DNA from: an uncultured Oscillospiraceae bacterium
Lineage (GTDB): Bacteria > Bacillota > Clostridia > Oscillospirales > Oscillospiraceae
Reading direction: 5' to 3'
Length of the DNA stretch: 5,818 nucleotides
Assembly (NCBI GenBank): GCA_934623545.1
Contig: CAKTVN010000109.1
Coordinates: 1-5,818 of the forward strand
Shown here one piece after another: positions 1 to 5,787 of the stretch. Position 1 is the first letter of the stretch; each line of letters starts with the position of its first letter. The notes below the pieces were generated by a model. That model saw only the letters and a program-made list of their open reading frames with translations, did no database searches and was not told the DNA's origin. A program made the translations under genes and the position numbers.

Positions 1-1283
1 AAGTCGACCGTGATGCAGTACGGCGTGCCGATCTCGTCCTCGCGGCGATAGCGCTTGCCGATGGAGCCGGTCTCGTCGAAATCGATCATCCAGTATTTGC
101 TCAGCTCGTCGTGCAGCTTGCGCGCGGGCTCGGAAAGCTTCTTGGAAAGCGGCAGGATCGCAGCCTTGAACGGCGCGAGCGCCGGATGCAGATGCAGCAC
201 GACGCGCACGTCGTTCTTCTCCGCGTCGATGACCTCCTCGTCATATGCCTCGCACAAAAACGCAAGCAGCACGCGGTCGCAGCCGAGCGACGGCTCGATC
301 ACATACGGGATATAGTGCTCGTTCTTTTCCTGATCGAAATAGGTCAGATCCTTGCCGGACGCCTCCTGATGGCGCTTGAGATCGTAATCGGTGCGGTCGG
401 CAATGCCCCACAGCTCGCCCCACTCGGTGAACGGGAAGGCGTATTCGATGTCGGTCGTGGCGCGGGAGTAGAACGCGAGCTCTGCCGGCTCATGGTCGCG
501 CAGGCGGAGATTCTCCTCGTGGATGCCGAGGCTCAAAAGCCAGTTCTTGCAGTAATCCTTCCAGTAGGCAAACCACTCGAGGTCCGTGCCCGGCTGGCAG
601 AAGAACTCGCACTCCATCTGCTCGAACTCGCGGGTGCGGAAGATGAAGTTGCCCGGCGTGATCTCATTGCGGAACGCCTTGCCGACCTGACAGACGCCGA
701 ACGGGAGCTTGCGGCGGGTGGTGCGCTGGATGTTGGCGAAGTTGACGAAGATGCCCTGCGCGGTCTCCGGGCGGAGATAGCAGGTGGAGGAGGAATCCTC
801 CGTGACGCCGATGGCGGTCTTGAACATGAGGTTGAATTTGCGGATGGGCGTGAAGTCATGCTTGCCGCAGACGGGGCAGACGACGTCCTCATGCTCAGAG
901 ATGAATTTGTCCATCTCGTCGAAGCTCATGGCGTCGACGTTGATCTCGGGATGCTCCTCGCCGATCAGCTTGTCGGCGCGGTGGCGCGCCTTGCACGCCT
1001 TGCAGTCCAGCAGCGGGTCTGAGAAGCTGGACACGTGCCCGGTGGTGATCCATGTCTGCGGGTTCATGATGATCGCGGCGTCGAGCCCGACGTTATACGG
1101 ACTTTCCTGCACGAATTTCTTGAGCCATGCCTTCTTGACGTTGTTCTTGAGCTCTACGCCGAGCGGACCGTAGTCCCAGCTGTTGGCGAGACCGCCGTAT
1201 ATTTCGGAGCCGGCGAAAATAATGCCGCGGCTTTTGCAGAGCGCGATGATTTTGTCCATGGACTTTTCAGAGCTTTTCAGCAT
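1..1283 (-). CDS. glyS: Glycyl-tRNA synthetase, single-chain class II (partial, C-terminus beyond window)
   Basis: This enzyme charges tRNA-Gly with glycine using ATP in the cytoplasm; it is the homodimeric alpha2 form (also called glyQS). I read 427 codons by translating the reverse strand. The N-terminus carries the family signature [17 protein letters not shown] (residues 26-42). [12 protein letters not shown] lies at 171-182, class II motif 2 [19 protein letters not shown] at 204-222, and a motif 3 segment [14 protein letters not shown] at 330-343. The anticodon-binding domain begins near 358 ([15 protein letters not shown]). Two CxxC pairs, C94/C97 and C136/C139, sit in the insertion between motifs 1 and 2 and could bind zinc. 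The family is about 460 residues long, so roughly 35 are missing at the window edge. The start is ATG at 1283-1281, with AGGAGG at 1300-1295 placed 11 bases upstream. An internal ATG (codon 9, at 1259) is less likely because it lacks a comparable ribosome site. No frameshift is seen. Confidence 0.97.
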   Translation of the reverse strand, partial: MLKSSEKSMDKIIALCKSRGIIFAGSEIYGGLANSWDYGPLGVELKNNVKKAWLKKFVQESPYNVGLDAAIIMNPQTWITTGHVSSFSDPLLDCKACKARHRADKLIGEEHPEINVDAMSFDEMDKFISEHEDVVCPVCGKHDFTPIRKFNLMFKTAIGVTEDSSSTCYLRPETAQGIFVNFANIQRTTRRKLPFGVCQVGKAFRNEITPGNFIFRTREFEQMECEFFCQPGTDLEWFAYWKDYCKNWLLSLGIHEENLRLRDHEPAELAFYSRATTDIEYAFPFTEWGELWGIADRTDYDLKRHQEASGKDLTYFDQEKNEHYIPYVIEPSLGCDRVLLAFLCEAYDEEVIDAEKNDVRVVLHLHPALAPFKAAILPLSKKLSEPARKLHDELSKYWMIDFDETGSIGKRYRREDEIGTPYCITVD

Positions 1284-1294
1284 AATCGATTCTT

Positions 1295-1300
1295 CCTCCT
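1295..1300 (-). promoter_or_regulatory. Ribosome binding site of glyS
   Basis: AGGAGG on the minus strand lies 11 bases before the ATG at 1283. It supports that start over the internal ATG at 1259. Confidence 0.85.
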
Positions 1301-1330
1301 GACGCCTGATTTATAATTCATTATCTCATT

Positions 1331-1358
1331 ATTATAGTGGAAAGCGGCTCAAAGTCAA
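1331..1358 (-). promoter_or_regulatory. Sigma-A type promoter of glyS
   Basis: On the minus strand, TTGACT (1358-1353) and TATAAT (1336-1331) are separated by 16 bases. The -10 is a perfect consensus and the -35 matches 5 of 6. The expected transcript start is near 1324, which gives a leader of about 40 bases. That is too short to hold a T-box leader, so glycine-responsive T-box control from this promoter is unlikely. No other strong promoter was seen in the region. Confidence 0.85.
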
Positions 1359-1408
1359 CTGCGCCGCGGGATTTTTTGTGCCAAACGCTTTTGTTTTTCC
1401 GGGCTTTG

Positions 1409-1417
1409 TGGTATACT
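1409..1417 (+). promoter_or_regulatory. Extended -10 promoter for the DUF3810 gene
   Basis: TGGTATACT at 1409-1417 is an extended -10 element (TG, one base, then TATACT). No good -35 is present: TTTTGT at 1389-1394 has the right 17-base spacing but is a poor match. The predicted start lies near 1424, about 50 bases before the TTG start codon. The promoter is back to back with that of glyS, with about 30 bases between the two. Confidence 0.6.
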
Positions 1418-1460
1418 GCAAAGCATATCCGAAAACATACTCAAAAGCATACACCCTGAA

Positions 1461-1466
1461 AAGGAG
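1461..1466 (+). promoter_or_regulatory. Ribosome binding site that decides the TTG start
   Basis: AAGGAG lies nine bases before TTG at 1476. This is why the non-ATG codon is chosen as the start of the DUF3810-type gene. Confidence 0.8.
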
Positions 1467-1475
1467 CATTCTGCC

Positions 1476-2540
1476 TTGAAAACGATCGGACGGCTGATCC
1501 TGTCAGCCATTTTCCTGGTTCTGACCGGCGTGATGGCAGCTGTTGCAAACAGCGCGCCGGAGCTGGTTTTTTCGTTCTACCCCGCCTTTTCCAGAAAGGC
1601 GCTGTCGCTGATCTCGTCAGTGACATCCGCCGTGCCGTTCTGCGTGTGGGAAATTTTGCTGCTGCTCGCGGTGCTGTGGATGGTCTATACGCTGGTGCGC
1701 GCGATCCGCGACCGGCGCGGCTTTTTTGCCTGGCTGTCCGGGATCGTGCTGGCGCTGAGCGTCTTTGCCTTTGCGTTCGTCGGCGTGTGGGGACTCAACC
1801 ACTTCGGTCCGACGGTCGCAGAATCGCTGGATCTCGATGTGCGCGAATATTCCGCGCAGGAGCTCGCTGCGGCGACGCGCTATTACGCCGCGCAGGCGTC
1901 GGCGCTCGCCGGAAGCGTATCGCGCGACGAAGCCCACGTCGGGCAGTTTTCTGACTTTGCGACGCTCGCGAAGCAGGCAGGCAGCGGCTATGAGAAGCTC
2001 GCGCAGAAATATGACCTGTTCACCGGCTCGACCGACCGCGTCAAAAAGCTCGCAACATGGAAGATGTTCAGCCACTTCGGCATCACCGGCATCTTCGTCT
2101 GCGTGACCGGCGAGGCGTGCGTCAACCCGGACACCTACGCCGCGTGGCTCCCGTTCACCATGTGCCACGAGATCGCCCACCGGCAGACCGTCGCCGCTGA
2201 GGACGGCGCGAACTTCTGCGCCTATCTCGCCTGCATGGAGCACGAAAGCGCCGAGTTCCGCTATTCCGGCGCGCTGGCTGCGTATATCTATTGCAGCAAC
2301 GCCCTTATGAAGGTCGACCGCACGACCGGCACCGAGATCTGGAGCAACACGGACGCGGGCATCCGCGCCGACGCGCTAGCTGCAAACGAGCACTACGCCC
2401 AGTATGAGGGCAAGGTGCAGGACGCGGCGCAGAAGGTCAACGACGCATATCTCAAGGTCTTTTCCGAGGAGAGCGGCGTGCAGAGCTACGGCGAGGTCGC
2501 AGATCTCCTGATCGCATGGTATCAAAAACAAAGCGCATAG
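1476..2540 (+). CDS. DUF3810-type membrane protein with zinc-metallopeptidase-like HExxH motif
   Basis: The protein has 354 residues. There are three likely membrane segments: about 6-26 (possibly a signal anchor), 55-75 and 85-107. The rest is a large soluble domain, probably extracytoplasmic given the Arg-rich loop at 75-81 between segments 2 and 3. The soluble domain has HEIAH at 231-235, followed by AEDGANF at 241-247 and FRYSGALAAYIY at 261-272. This order (HExxH, ED.ANF, FRYSG) is what I know from the DUF3810 family, whose biochemical role is not established. H231, H235 and perhaps E242 could bind zinc, with E232 catalytic. The start is TTG at 1476, with AAGGAG (1461-1466) nine bases upstream. 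No in-frame ATG near the N-terminus has a comparable site, and the TTG start places the first hydrophobic segment right at the N-terminus. The gene has its own promoter and terminator and appears monocistronic. A membrane-bound peptidase or maturation protease is possible, but the substrate is unknown. The family call is from memory of motifs. Confidence 0.85.
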   Translation: MKTIGRLILSAIFLVLTGVMAAVANSAPELVFSFYPAFSRKALSLISSVTSAVPFCVWEILLLLAVLWMVYTLVRAIRDRRGFFAWLSGIVLALSVFAFAFVGVWGLNHFGPTVAESLDLDVREYSAQELAAATRYYAAQASALAGSVSRDEAHVGQFSDFATLAKQAGSGYEKLAQKYDLFTGSTDRVKKLATWKMFSHFGITGIFVCVTGEACVNPDTYAAWLPFTMCHEIAHRQTVAAEDGANFCAYLACMEHESAEFRYSGALAAYIYCSNALMKVDRTTGTEIWSNTDAGIRADALAANEHYAQYEGKVQDAAQKVNDAYLKVFSEESGVQSYGEVADLLIAWYQKQSA

Positions 2541-2552
2541 CTGCTCATGCGG

Positions 2553-2590
2553 CCTGCGGCGCTCCTTTTCGCGCCGCAGGTCTTTTCTTT
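2553..2590 (+). terminator. Intrinsic terminator of the DUF3810 gene
   Basis: A perfect 10-bp stem, CCTGCGGCGC (2553-2562) with GCGCCGCAGG (2571-2580), encloses an 8-base loop and is followed by TCTTTTCTTT. It starts 13 bases after the stop codon and separates this gene from the feo operon. Confidence 0.92.
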
Positions 2591-2646
2591 CGCTTTGATG
2601 TGCGTCCCGAAGAAGTAAAAAAATCGAAAAAGCGCGAAATTTTCTC

Positions 2647-2675
2647 TTGCTATTTCCCGAAAGTTAGCTTATTCT
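2647..2675 (+). promoter_or_regulatory. Promoter of feoAB
   Basis: TTGCTA (2647-2652) and TATTCT (2670-2675) are separated by exactly 17 bases. An A-rich stretch at 2617-2632 just upstream could act as an UP-like element. The leader to feoA is about 35 bases. The -10 lies inside the inverted repeat at 2659-2682. Confidence 0.7.
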
Positions 2676-2682
2676 AACTTTC
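2659..2682. promoter_or_regulatory. Perfect inverted repeat over the feo -10: probable metal-responsive operator
   Basis: GAAAGTTAG (2659-2667) and CTAACTTTC (2674-2682) are exact reverse complements, separated by 6 bases. They cover the end of the promoter spacer, the -10 and the bases after it. The GTTAG...CTAAC core resembles half-sites of DtxR/MntR/IdeR-family operators, which often control feo genes. Those classic sites have a much shorter gap, so the exact regulator is inferred. The position fits repression by blocking RNA polymerase when iron (or manganese) is plentiful. A Fur box is less likely, because the GATAAT-type repeats are absent. Confidence 0.7.
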
Positions 2683-2716
2683 AGACACATATCCATAGCA
2701 GTGGGAGGAATTTCAC

Positions 2717-2944
2717 ATGACGCTTGACAGACTTTCCGCCGGCGAAAGCGGCGTCATCACCGCCGTTGGCGGCGAGGGCGTACTGCGCTGCCGGCTTCTC
2801 GATATGGGGCTCATCCCTCAGACGGAGGTCACCGTCTCCAAGATCGCCCCGATGGGCGATCCGATGGAGCTTCAGCTCCGCGGCTATGTTCTGACGCTCC
2901 GCAAGGAGGACGCGCGGAGCATCGAGGTGGAGGTGCGCTCATGA
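2717..2944 (+). CDS. feoA: FeoA, ferrous iron transport accessory protein
   Basis: This small cytoplasmic protein has an SH3-like fold and supports FeoB in Fe(II) uptake; its exact mechanism is not settled. It has 75 residues, normal for FeoA. Family features visible are the N-terminal TLDRLSAGESGVITAV (2-17), RLLDMGLIPQTEVTV (26-40), PMGDP (45-49), LRGY (54-57) and LRKEDA (61-66). The start is ATG at 2717, with GGGAGGA (2703-2709) seven bases upstream. Its TGA stop overlaps the ATG of feoB (ATGA, 2941-2944), which implies translational coupling. It is the first gene of the operon, behind the putative metal-regulated promoter. There is one FeoA domain only; no second copy and no fusion to FeoB. 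Confidence 0.96.
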   Translation: MTLDRLSAGESGVITAVGGEGVLRCRLLDMGLIPQTEVTVSKIAPMGDPMELQLRGYVLTLRKEDARSIEVEVRS

Positions 2945-4929
2945 TCTTTGCGCTTGCCGGAAACCAGAACTGCGGAAAAACGACGCTTTTTAACCAGCTC
3001 ACGGGCTCGAATCAGCACGTCGGCAATTTCCCCGGCGTGACGGTCGACCAGAAGAGCGGTCTTGTCCGCGGGCGGAAGGACTGCACGGTGGTCGATCTGC
3101 CGGGCATCTATTCTCTGCGCCCCTATACTGCCGAGGAGATCGTCACACGCAATTTTATTCTCAACCAGAAGCCCGACTGCATCATCAACATCGTCGACGC
3201 GACGAATCTGGAGCGCAATCTCTATCTGACGCTCCAGCTGCTGACGCTTCAGGTGCCGACGGTCCTCGCCCTCAACATGATGGACGAGCTGACCGGGAAT
3301 GGCGGCTCGGTCGACACGCAGCTGCTGTCGCAGCTGCTGGGCGTCCCCGTGACGCCGATCTGTGCGGCGAGCGGCGAGGGCGTGGAGGAGCTGATCGAAA
3401 ACGCGGTGCGCGTCGCCGAGCAGCGCCAGAAGCCCGCTGTCTATGACTTCTGCCCGAAGGGACCCGTCCACCGCTGCATCCACGCCGTGTGCCACGTCAT
3501 CGAGGACCACGCGCAGGCAGCCGGGATCGGCGTGCGCTTCGCCGCGACAAAGCTCATCGAGGGCGACGAGCAGATCGCGGACGAGCTGCATCTGGACCAG
3601 AACGAGCTGGAGCTGATCGAGCACTCCGTCGTGCAGATGGAGCAGGAGCGCGGGCTCGACCGCAACGCCGCGCTGGCGGATATGCGCTACAGCTTCATTG
3701 AAAACGCAGTTGCGCAGGCGGTCGTCAAGCCGAAGGAGAGCCGCGAGCATCTGCGCAGCAGTAAGCTCGACCGCATCCTGACCGGAAAATATACCGCCAT
3801 CCCGGTCTTTCTCGGGGTGATGCTGCTCATCTTTTATCTGACCTTCAACGTCATCGGAAAATTCCTGAGCGACCTCCTGGCGCTCGGCATCGACGCCCTG
3901 ACCGGGCTTGTCGACCGCGCGCTCACGGCATACGGGCTCAATCCGGTGGTACATAGTCTCATCATCGACGGCATTTTTGAGGGCGTCGGCGGCGTGCTCA
4001 GCTTCCTGCCGGTCATCGTAACGCTGTTCTTCTTCCTTTCCATTCTGGAGGATACGGGCTATATGGCGCGCGTGGCGTTCGTGATGGACAAGCTGCTGCG
4101 AAAGATCGGTCTTTCCGGAAAATCCATCGTGCCGATGCTCATCGGCTTCGGCTGTACGGTCCCGGCGGTCATGGCGACGCGCACGCTCTCGTCCGAGCGC
4201 GACCGCACCATGACCATCCTCCTGACGCCGTTCATGAGCTGCTCGGCAAAGATCCCGATCTACGGCTTCTTCTCCGCCGCATTCTTCCCGCAGCACGCGG
4301 CGCTGGTCATGATCGGGCTGTATGTTTTCGGCATTCTGATGGGCATCGTCTGCGCGCTCGTGCTGGACCGGACGGCGTTCCGCGGGCGCCCGGTCCCCTT
4401 TGTGATGGAGCTGCCGAACTACCGCTTCCCGAGCGCGAAGAGCGTCGCGCTGCTGCTGTGGGAAAAGGCAAAGGACTTCTTGCAGCGGGCGTTTTCCGTG
4501 ATCTTCCTCGCAACGATCGCGATCTGGTTTTTGCAGAGCTTTGACGCACGGCTCAACGTCGTCACGGCGAGCGAGGACAGCCTCCTTGCCATGATCGGCC
4601 GGACGATCGCGCCCATCTTCGCGCCGCTCGGCTTTGCCGACTGGCGCTGCGCGACAGCGCTGATCTCCGGCTTCATCGCCAAGGAATCCGTCGTGTCCAC
4701 GCTTCAGATCCTGCTCGGCGGCGCGCCAGTCACGGCGCTGCTGTCCACGACCGCAGCGCTGAGCTTTCTGGTGTTCACGCTGCTGTATACGCCCTGCGTC
4801 GCCGCCATTGCCGCCATCCGGCGGGAGGTCGGCTCGGCTTCGCGCGCGGCGACGATCTGTCTCAGCCAGTGCTGCGTGGCATGGCTGTGCGCGTTCGCGG
4901 TGTTCAGTATTTTGCGCCTGATCGCATAG
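2941..4929 (+). CDS. feoB: FeoB, ferrous iron transporter with N-terminal G domain
   Basis: This inner-membrane Fe(II) importer uses a GTP-binding domain that gates or drives transport. It has 662 residues. The G domain comes first: G1 GNQNCGKT (7-14), G2 threonine in PGVTV (31-35), G3 DLPG (52-55), G4 NMMD (112-115) and a G5-like CAASGEG (141-147). N10 in G1 sits where other FeoB proteins use an Asn for potassium-stimulated GTP hydrolysis. A helical spacer (GDI-like) covers about 160-275. The membrane domain follows, with LEDTGYMARVAFVMD (369-383), the gate motif GFGCTVPAVMATRT (402-415), PFMSCSAKIPIY (430-441), GFIAKESVVSTL (577-588) and YTPCV (616-620). C405, C434 and C619 are the conserved cysteines. 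The protein ends at the last membrane segment with almost no cytoplasmic tail, so it is at the short end for the family. It is translationally coupled to feoA. No feoC follows. It appears intact. Confidence 0.98.
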   Translation: MIFALAGNQNCGKTTLFNQLTGSNQHVGNFPGVTVDQKSGLVRGRKDCTVVDLPGIYSLRPYTAEEIVTRNFILNQKPDCIINIVDATNLERNLYLTLQLLTLQVPTVLALNMMDELTGNGGSVDTQLLSQLLGVPVTPICAASGEGVEELIENAVRVAEQRQKPAVYDFCPKGPVHRCIHAVCHVIEDHAQAAGIGVRFAATKLIEGDEQIADELHLDQNELELIEHSVVQMEQERGLDRNAALADMRYSFIENAVAQAVVKPKESREHLRSSKLDRILTGKYTAIPVFLGVMLLIFYLTFNVIGKFLSDLLALGIDALTGLVDRALTAYGLNPVVHSLIIDGIFEGVGGVLSFLPVIVTLFFFLSILEDTGYMARVAFVMDKLLRKIGLSGKSIVPMLIGFGCTVPAVMATRTLSSERDRTMTILLTPFMSCSAKIPIYGFFSAAFFPQHAALVMIGLYVFGILMGIVCALVLDRTAFRGRPVPFVMELPNYRFPSAKSVALLLWEKAKDFLQRAFSVIFLATIAIWFLQSFDARLNVVTASEDSLLAMIGRTIAPIFAPLGFADWRCATALISGFIAKESVVSTLQILLGGAPVTALLSTTAALSFLVFTLLYTPCVAAIAAIRREVGSASRAATICLSQCCVAWLCAFAVFSILRLIA

Positions 4930-4944
4930 GGTGCTCTCCGCCCG

Positions 4945-4963
4945 CCTGCGCCGGAGGCGCGGG
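4945..4963. repeat. Short GC-rich hairpin after feoB
   Basis: CCTGCGCC (4945-4952) pairs with GGCGCGGG (4956-4963) across a GGA triloop, with one G-T wobble. It is followed at once by a tiny GCC-TTC-GGC hairpin (4966-4974). No T-tract follows, so it is not a standard terminator. Confidence 0.55.
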
Positions 4964-4976
4964 ATGCCTTCGGCGA

Positions 4977-5010
4977 CCATATCTTTTCCCTCTTGCGGGA
5001 AAAGATATGG
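4977..5010. repeat. Perfect 14-bp inverted repeat downstream of feoB
   Basis: CCATATCTTTTCCC (4977-4990) and GGGAAAAGATATGG (4997-5010) are exact reverse complements around the loop TCTTGC. Neither strand has a T-tract after the stem (the plus strand continues AAGAAAAGGG), so it is not a canonical intrinsic terminator. It could protect the 3' end of the feoAB mRNA or be a small palindromic repeat element. Confidence 0.85.
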
Positions 5011-5104
5011 AAGAAAAGGGCGCTGGAGGCGAAAATAGCGCTTACGCGCGAAAAGGCATTTTGCTACGTTGTGCGTGTTATCGTTACACTGTCCGTAGAC
5101 CGAA

Positions 5105-5117
5105 CGCCCTTCGGGCG
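5105..5117. repeat. Short hairpin CGCCC-TTC-GGGCG
   Basis: A perfect 5-bp stem with a TTC triloop. It is flanked by two direct copies of CCGTAGA (5093-5099 and 5119-5125). The inner GCCCTTCGGGC recurs at 5657-5667. Confidence 0.5.
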
Positions 5118-5140
5118 ACCGTAGAATCGGGTTTCCTGAA

Positions 5141-5158
5141 CGCACGATACACCGTGCG
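5141..5158. repeat. Short inverted repeat CGCACG / CGTGCG
   Basis: A perfect 6-bp stem with the loop ATACAC. It is weak alone and is listed as part of the hairpin-dense tract. Confidence 0.35.
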
Positions 5159-5307
5159 GAGTCGCTATGTTTGCGCCCGTTGAATATTTGACGTATGGAA
5201 GTCGAGACAGCCGCAAAGTATTTCGACTACCTCGCCGGTCTGCCGTATACGCATCTGCATCGCGTTTTTTGCTGGTTTGAAATACGCTTTGCACCAACCA
5301 AACTCCG

Positions 5308-5352
5308 GGAAAAATCCAAGAAGGGGGCATCAGCCCTCTTCTTGGTCGTTTT
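5308..5352. terminator. Bidirectional terminator-type hairpin
   Basis: CCAAGAAGGGGGC (5316-5328) pairs with GCCCTCTTCTTGG (5333-5345) over the loop ATCA. The stem is 13 bp with one G-T wobble on the plus strand. The plus strand continues TCGTTTT; the minus strand continues ATTTTTCC. It could therefore stop transcription from either side. On the plus strand it is the first good intrinsic terminator after feoB, about 390 bases past the stop codon. Confidence 0.75.
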
Positions 5353-5361
5353 AAGGGGATT

Positions 5362-5397
5362 CCAAAGGGGGAAATCCCCCTTTGGCGTTTTCTTTTT
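5362..5397 (+). terminator. Second terminator hairpin with T-rich tail
   Basis: CCAAAGGGGG (5362-5371) and CCCCCTTTGG (5376-5385) form a perfect 10-bp stem with loop AAAT, followed by CGTTTTCTTTTT. It lies 16 bases after the preceding hairpin, so the two make a tandem terminator for rightward transcription. Confidence 0.82.
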
Positions 5398-5409
5398 ACC
5401 GCCAGCGGC

Positions 5410-5434
5410 TTTTTCTTTGCCGCGCAAAGAAAAA
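5410..5434. repeat. T-tract / A-tract palindrome
   Basis: TTTTTCTTTGC (5410-5420) and GCAAAGAAAAA (5424-5434) form a perfect 11-bp stem with a CGC loop. On either strand the Ts come before the stem and the As after it, the reverse of a terminator. It follows the two terminator hairpins directly. The right arm flows into AAAAAGGGG, and a similar GAAAAAGGGG recurs at 5468-5477. Confidence 0.7.
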
Positions 5435-5586
5435 GGGGCTGAATCGTCTCTCGCGCACTCCGTGCACGAAAAAGGGGTGGACAGCACCCGCAAGGGGGCG
5501 TGCCGCATCCGTAGCGCGCCTGACGGCGCTGACGGCTGCGCGAAGTCGTCCGCCCCTACACGTCTCGCAGGAGAAAAGATAGCGCT

Positions 5587-5603
5587 CCGCGCCTGCGGCG
5601 CGG
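5587..5603. repeat. GC-only hairpin CCGCGCC-TGC-GGCGCGG
   Basis: A perfect 7-bp stem with a TGC triloop. It is the first of a closely spaced series of hairpins that ends with the terminator at 5701-5726. Confidence 0.6.
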
Positions 5604-5628
5604 CTTGCACCCTCCGGGGGCAAAAAGT

Positions 5629-5647
5629 GTCCCCCTTTCGGGGGGAC
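5629..5647. repeat. Hairpin GTCCCCC / GGGGGAC
   Basis: A perfect 7-bp stem around loop TTTCG. No T-tract follows. It is the second member of the hairpin series. Confidence 0.6.
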
Positions 5648-5651
5648 GGGA

Positions 5652-5672
5652 TTTGTGCCCTTCGGGCGCAAA
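5652..5672. repeat. Hairpin TTTGTGCCC / GGGCGCAAA
   Basis: A 9-bp stem with one G-T wobble and a TTC triloop. Its core GCCCTTCGGGC is identical to that at 5106-5116. It is the third member of the series and starts 4 bases after the previous stem. Confidence 0.6.
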
Positions 5673-5678
5673 ACAGGC

Positions 5679-5699
5679 GTCACCCCCCCTTGGGGTGAC
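5679..5699. repeat. Hairpin GTCACCCC / GGGGTGAC
   Basis: A perfect 8-bp stem with loop CCCTT. It directly abuts the terminator stem that follows and is followed by AAAAA on the plus strand. Confidence 0.6.
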
Positions 5700-5727
5700 A
5701 AAAAGCCCGCCTTGCGGCGGGCTTTTG
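5700..5727. terminator. Bidirectional intrinsic terminator
   Basis: AAAAGCCCGCC (5701-5711) and GGCGGGCTTTT (5716-5726) form a perfect 11-bp stem with loop TTGC. The plus strand ends in TTTT and the minus strand in TTTTT, so it can end transcripts from either side. It probably serves an unseen gene to the right, or insulates this tract from it. Confidence 0.85.
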
Positions 5728-5752
5728 CAGACTGTCAAAGGACCTCGTAGAG

Positions 5753-5772
5753 TTCCGCCGCGCACGGCGGAA
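5753..5772. repeat. Perfect 8-bp hairpin TTCCGCCG / CGGCGGAA
   Basis: The stem encloses the loop CGCA. It is followed by TAAAATG on the plus strand, with no T-tract on either side, so it is not a typical terminator. It could be part of an RNA leader or a repeat unit. Confidence 0.6.
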
Positions 5773-5787
5773 TAAAATGTGAATCCG

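Noticed and set aside
111..1022. A 303-codon open frame on the plus strand
   Set aside because: It is the antisense of the glycyl-tRNA synthetase gene and has no recognisable domain or ribosome site.
1617..2243. A 208-codon open frame on the minus strand
   Set aside because: It is the antisense of the DUF3810-type gene, with a low-complexity His/Arg-rich translation.
2659..2682. The feo palindrome as an intrinsic attenuator hairpin
   Set aside because: It overlaps the -10, so most of it lies upstream of the transcript start. There is also no T-tract after it.
2884..5145. A 753-codon open frame on the minus strand, the longest in the window
   Set aside because: It lies opposite feoA/feoB, whose plus-strand product has all FeoB motifs. 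Its translation is Arg/Asp/Gln-rich low complexity, typical of the antisense frame of a GC-rich gene.
5188..5224. TTGACG at 5188-5193 as a possible promoter -35
   Set aside because: No -10 hexamer lies at 15-19 bases; the nearest TATTTC is 25 bases away.
5064..5330. An 88-codon open frame on the minus strand in the tail
   Set aside because: No recognisable domain, no convincing ribosome site, and it begins inside a terminator stem. A small orphan protein cannot be fully excluded, but nothing supports it.
5195..5698. A 167-codon open frame on the plus strand in the gene-free tail
   Set aside because: It runs through two terminator hairpins and several palindromes, has no Shine-Dalgarno sequence before it, and its product is basic low complexity. 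It overlaps equally open frames on the minus strand. A decayed or repeat-derived reading frame is the better explanation.
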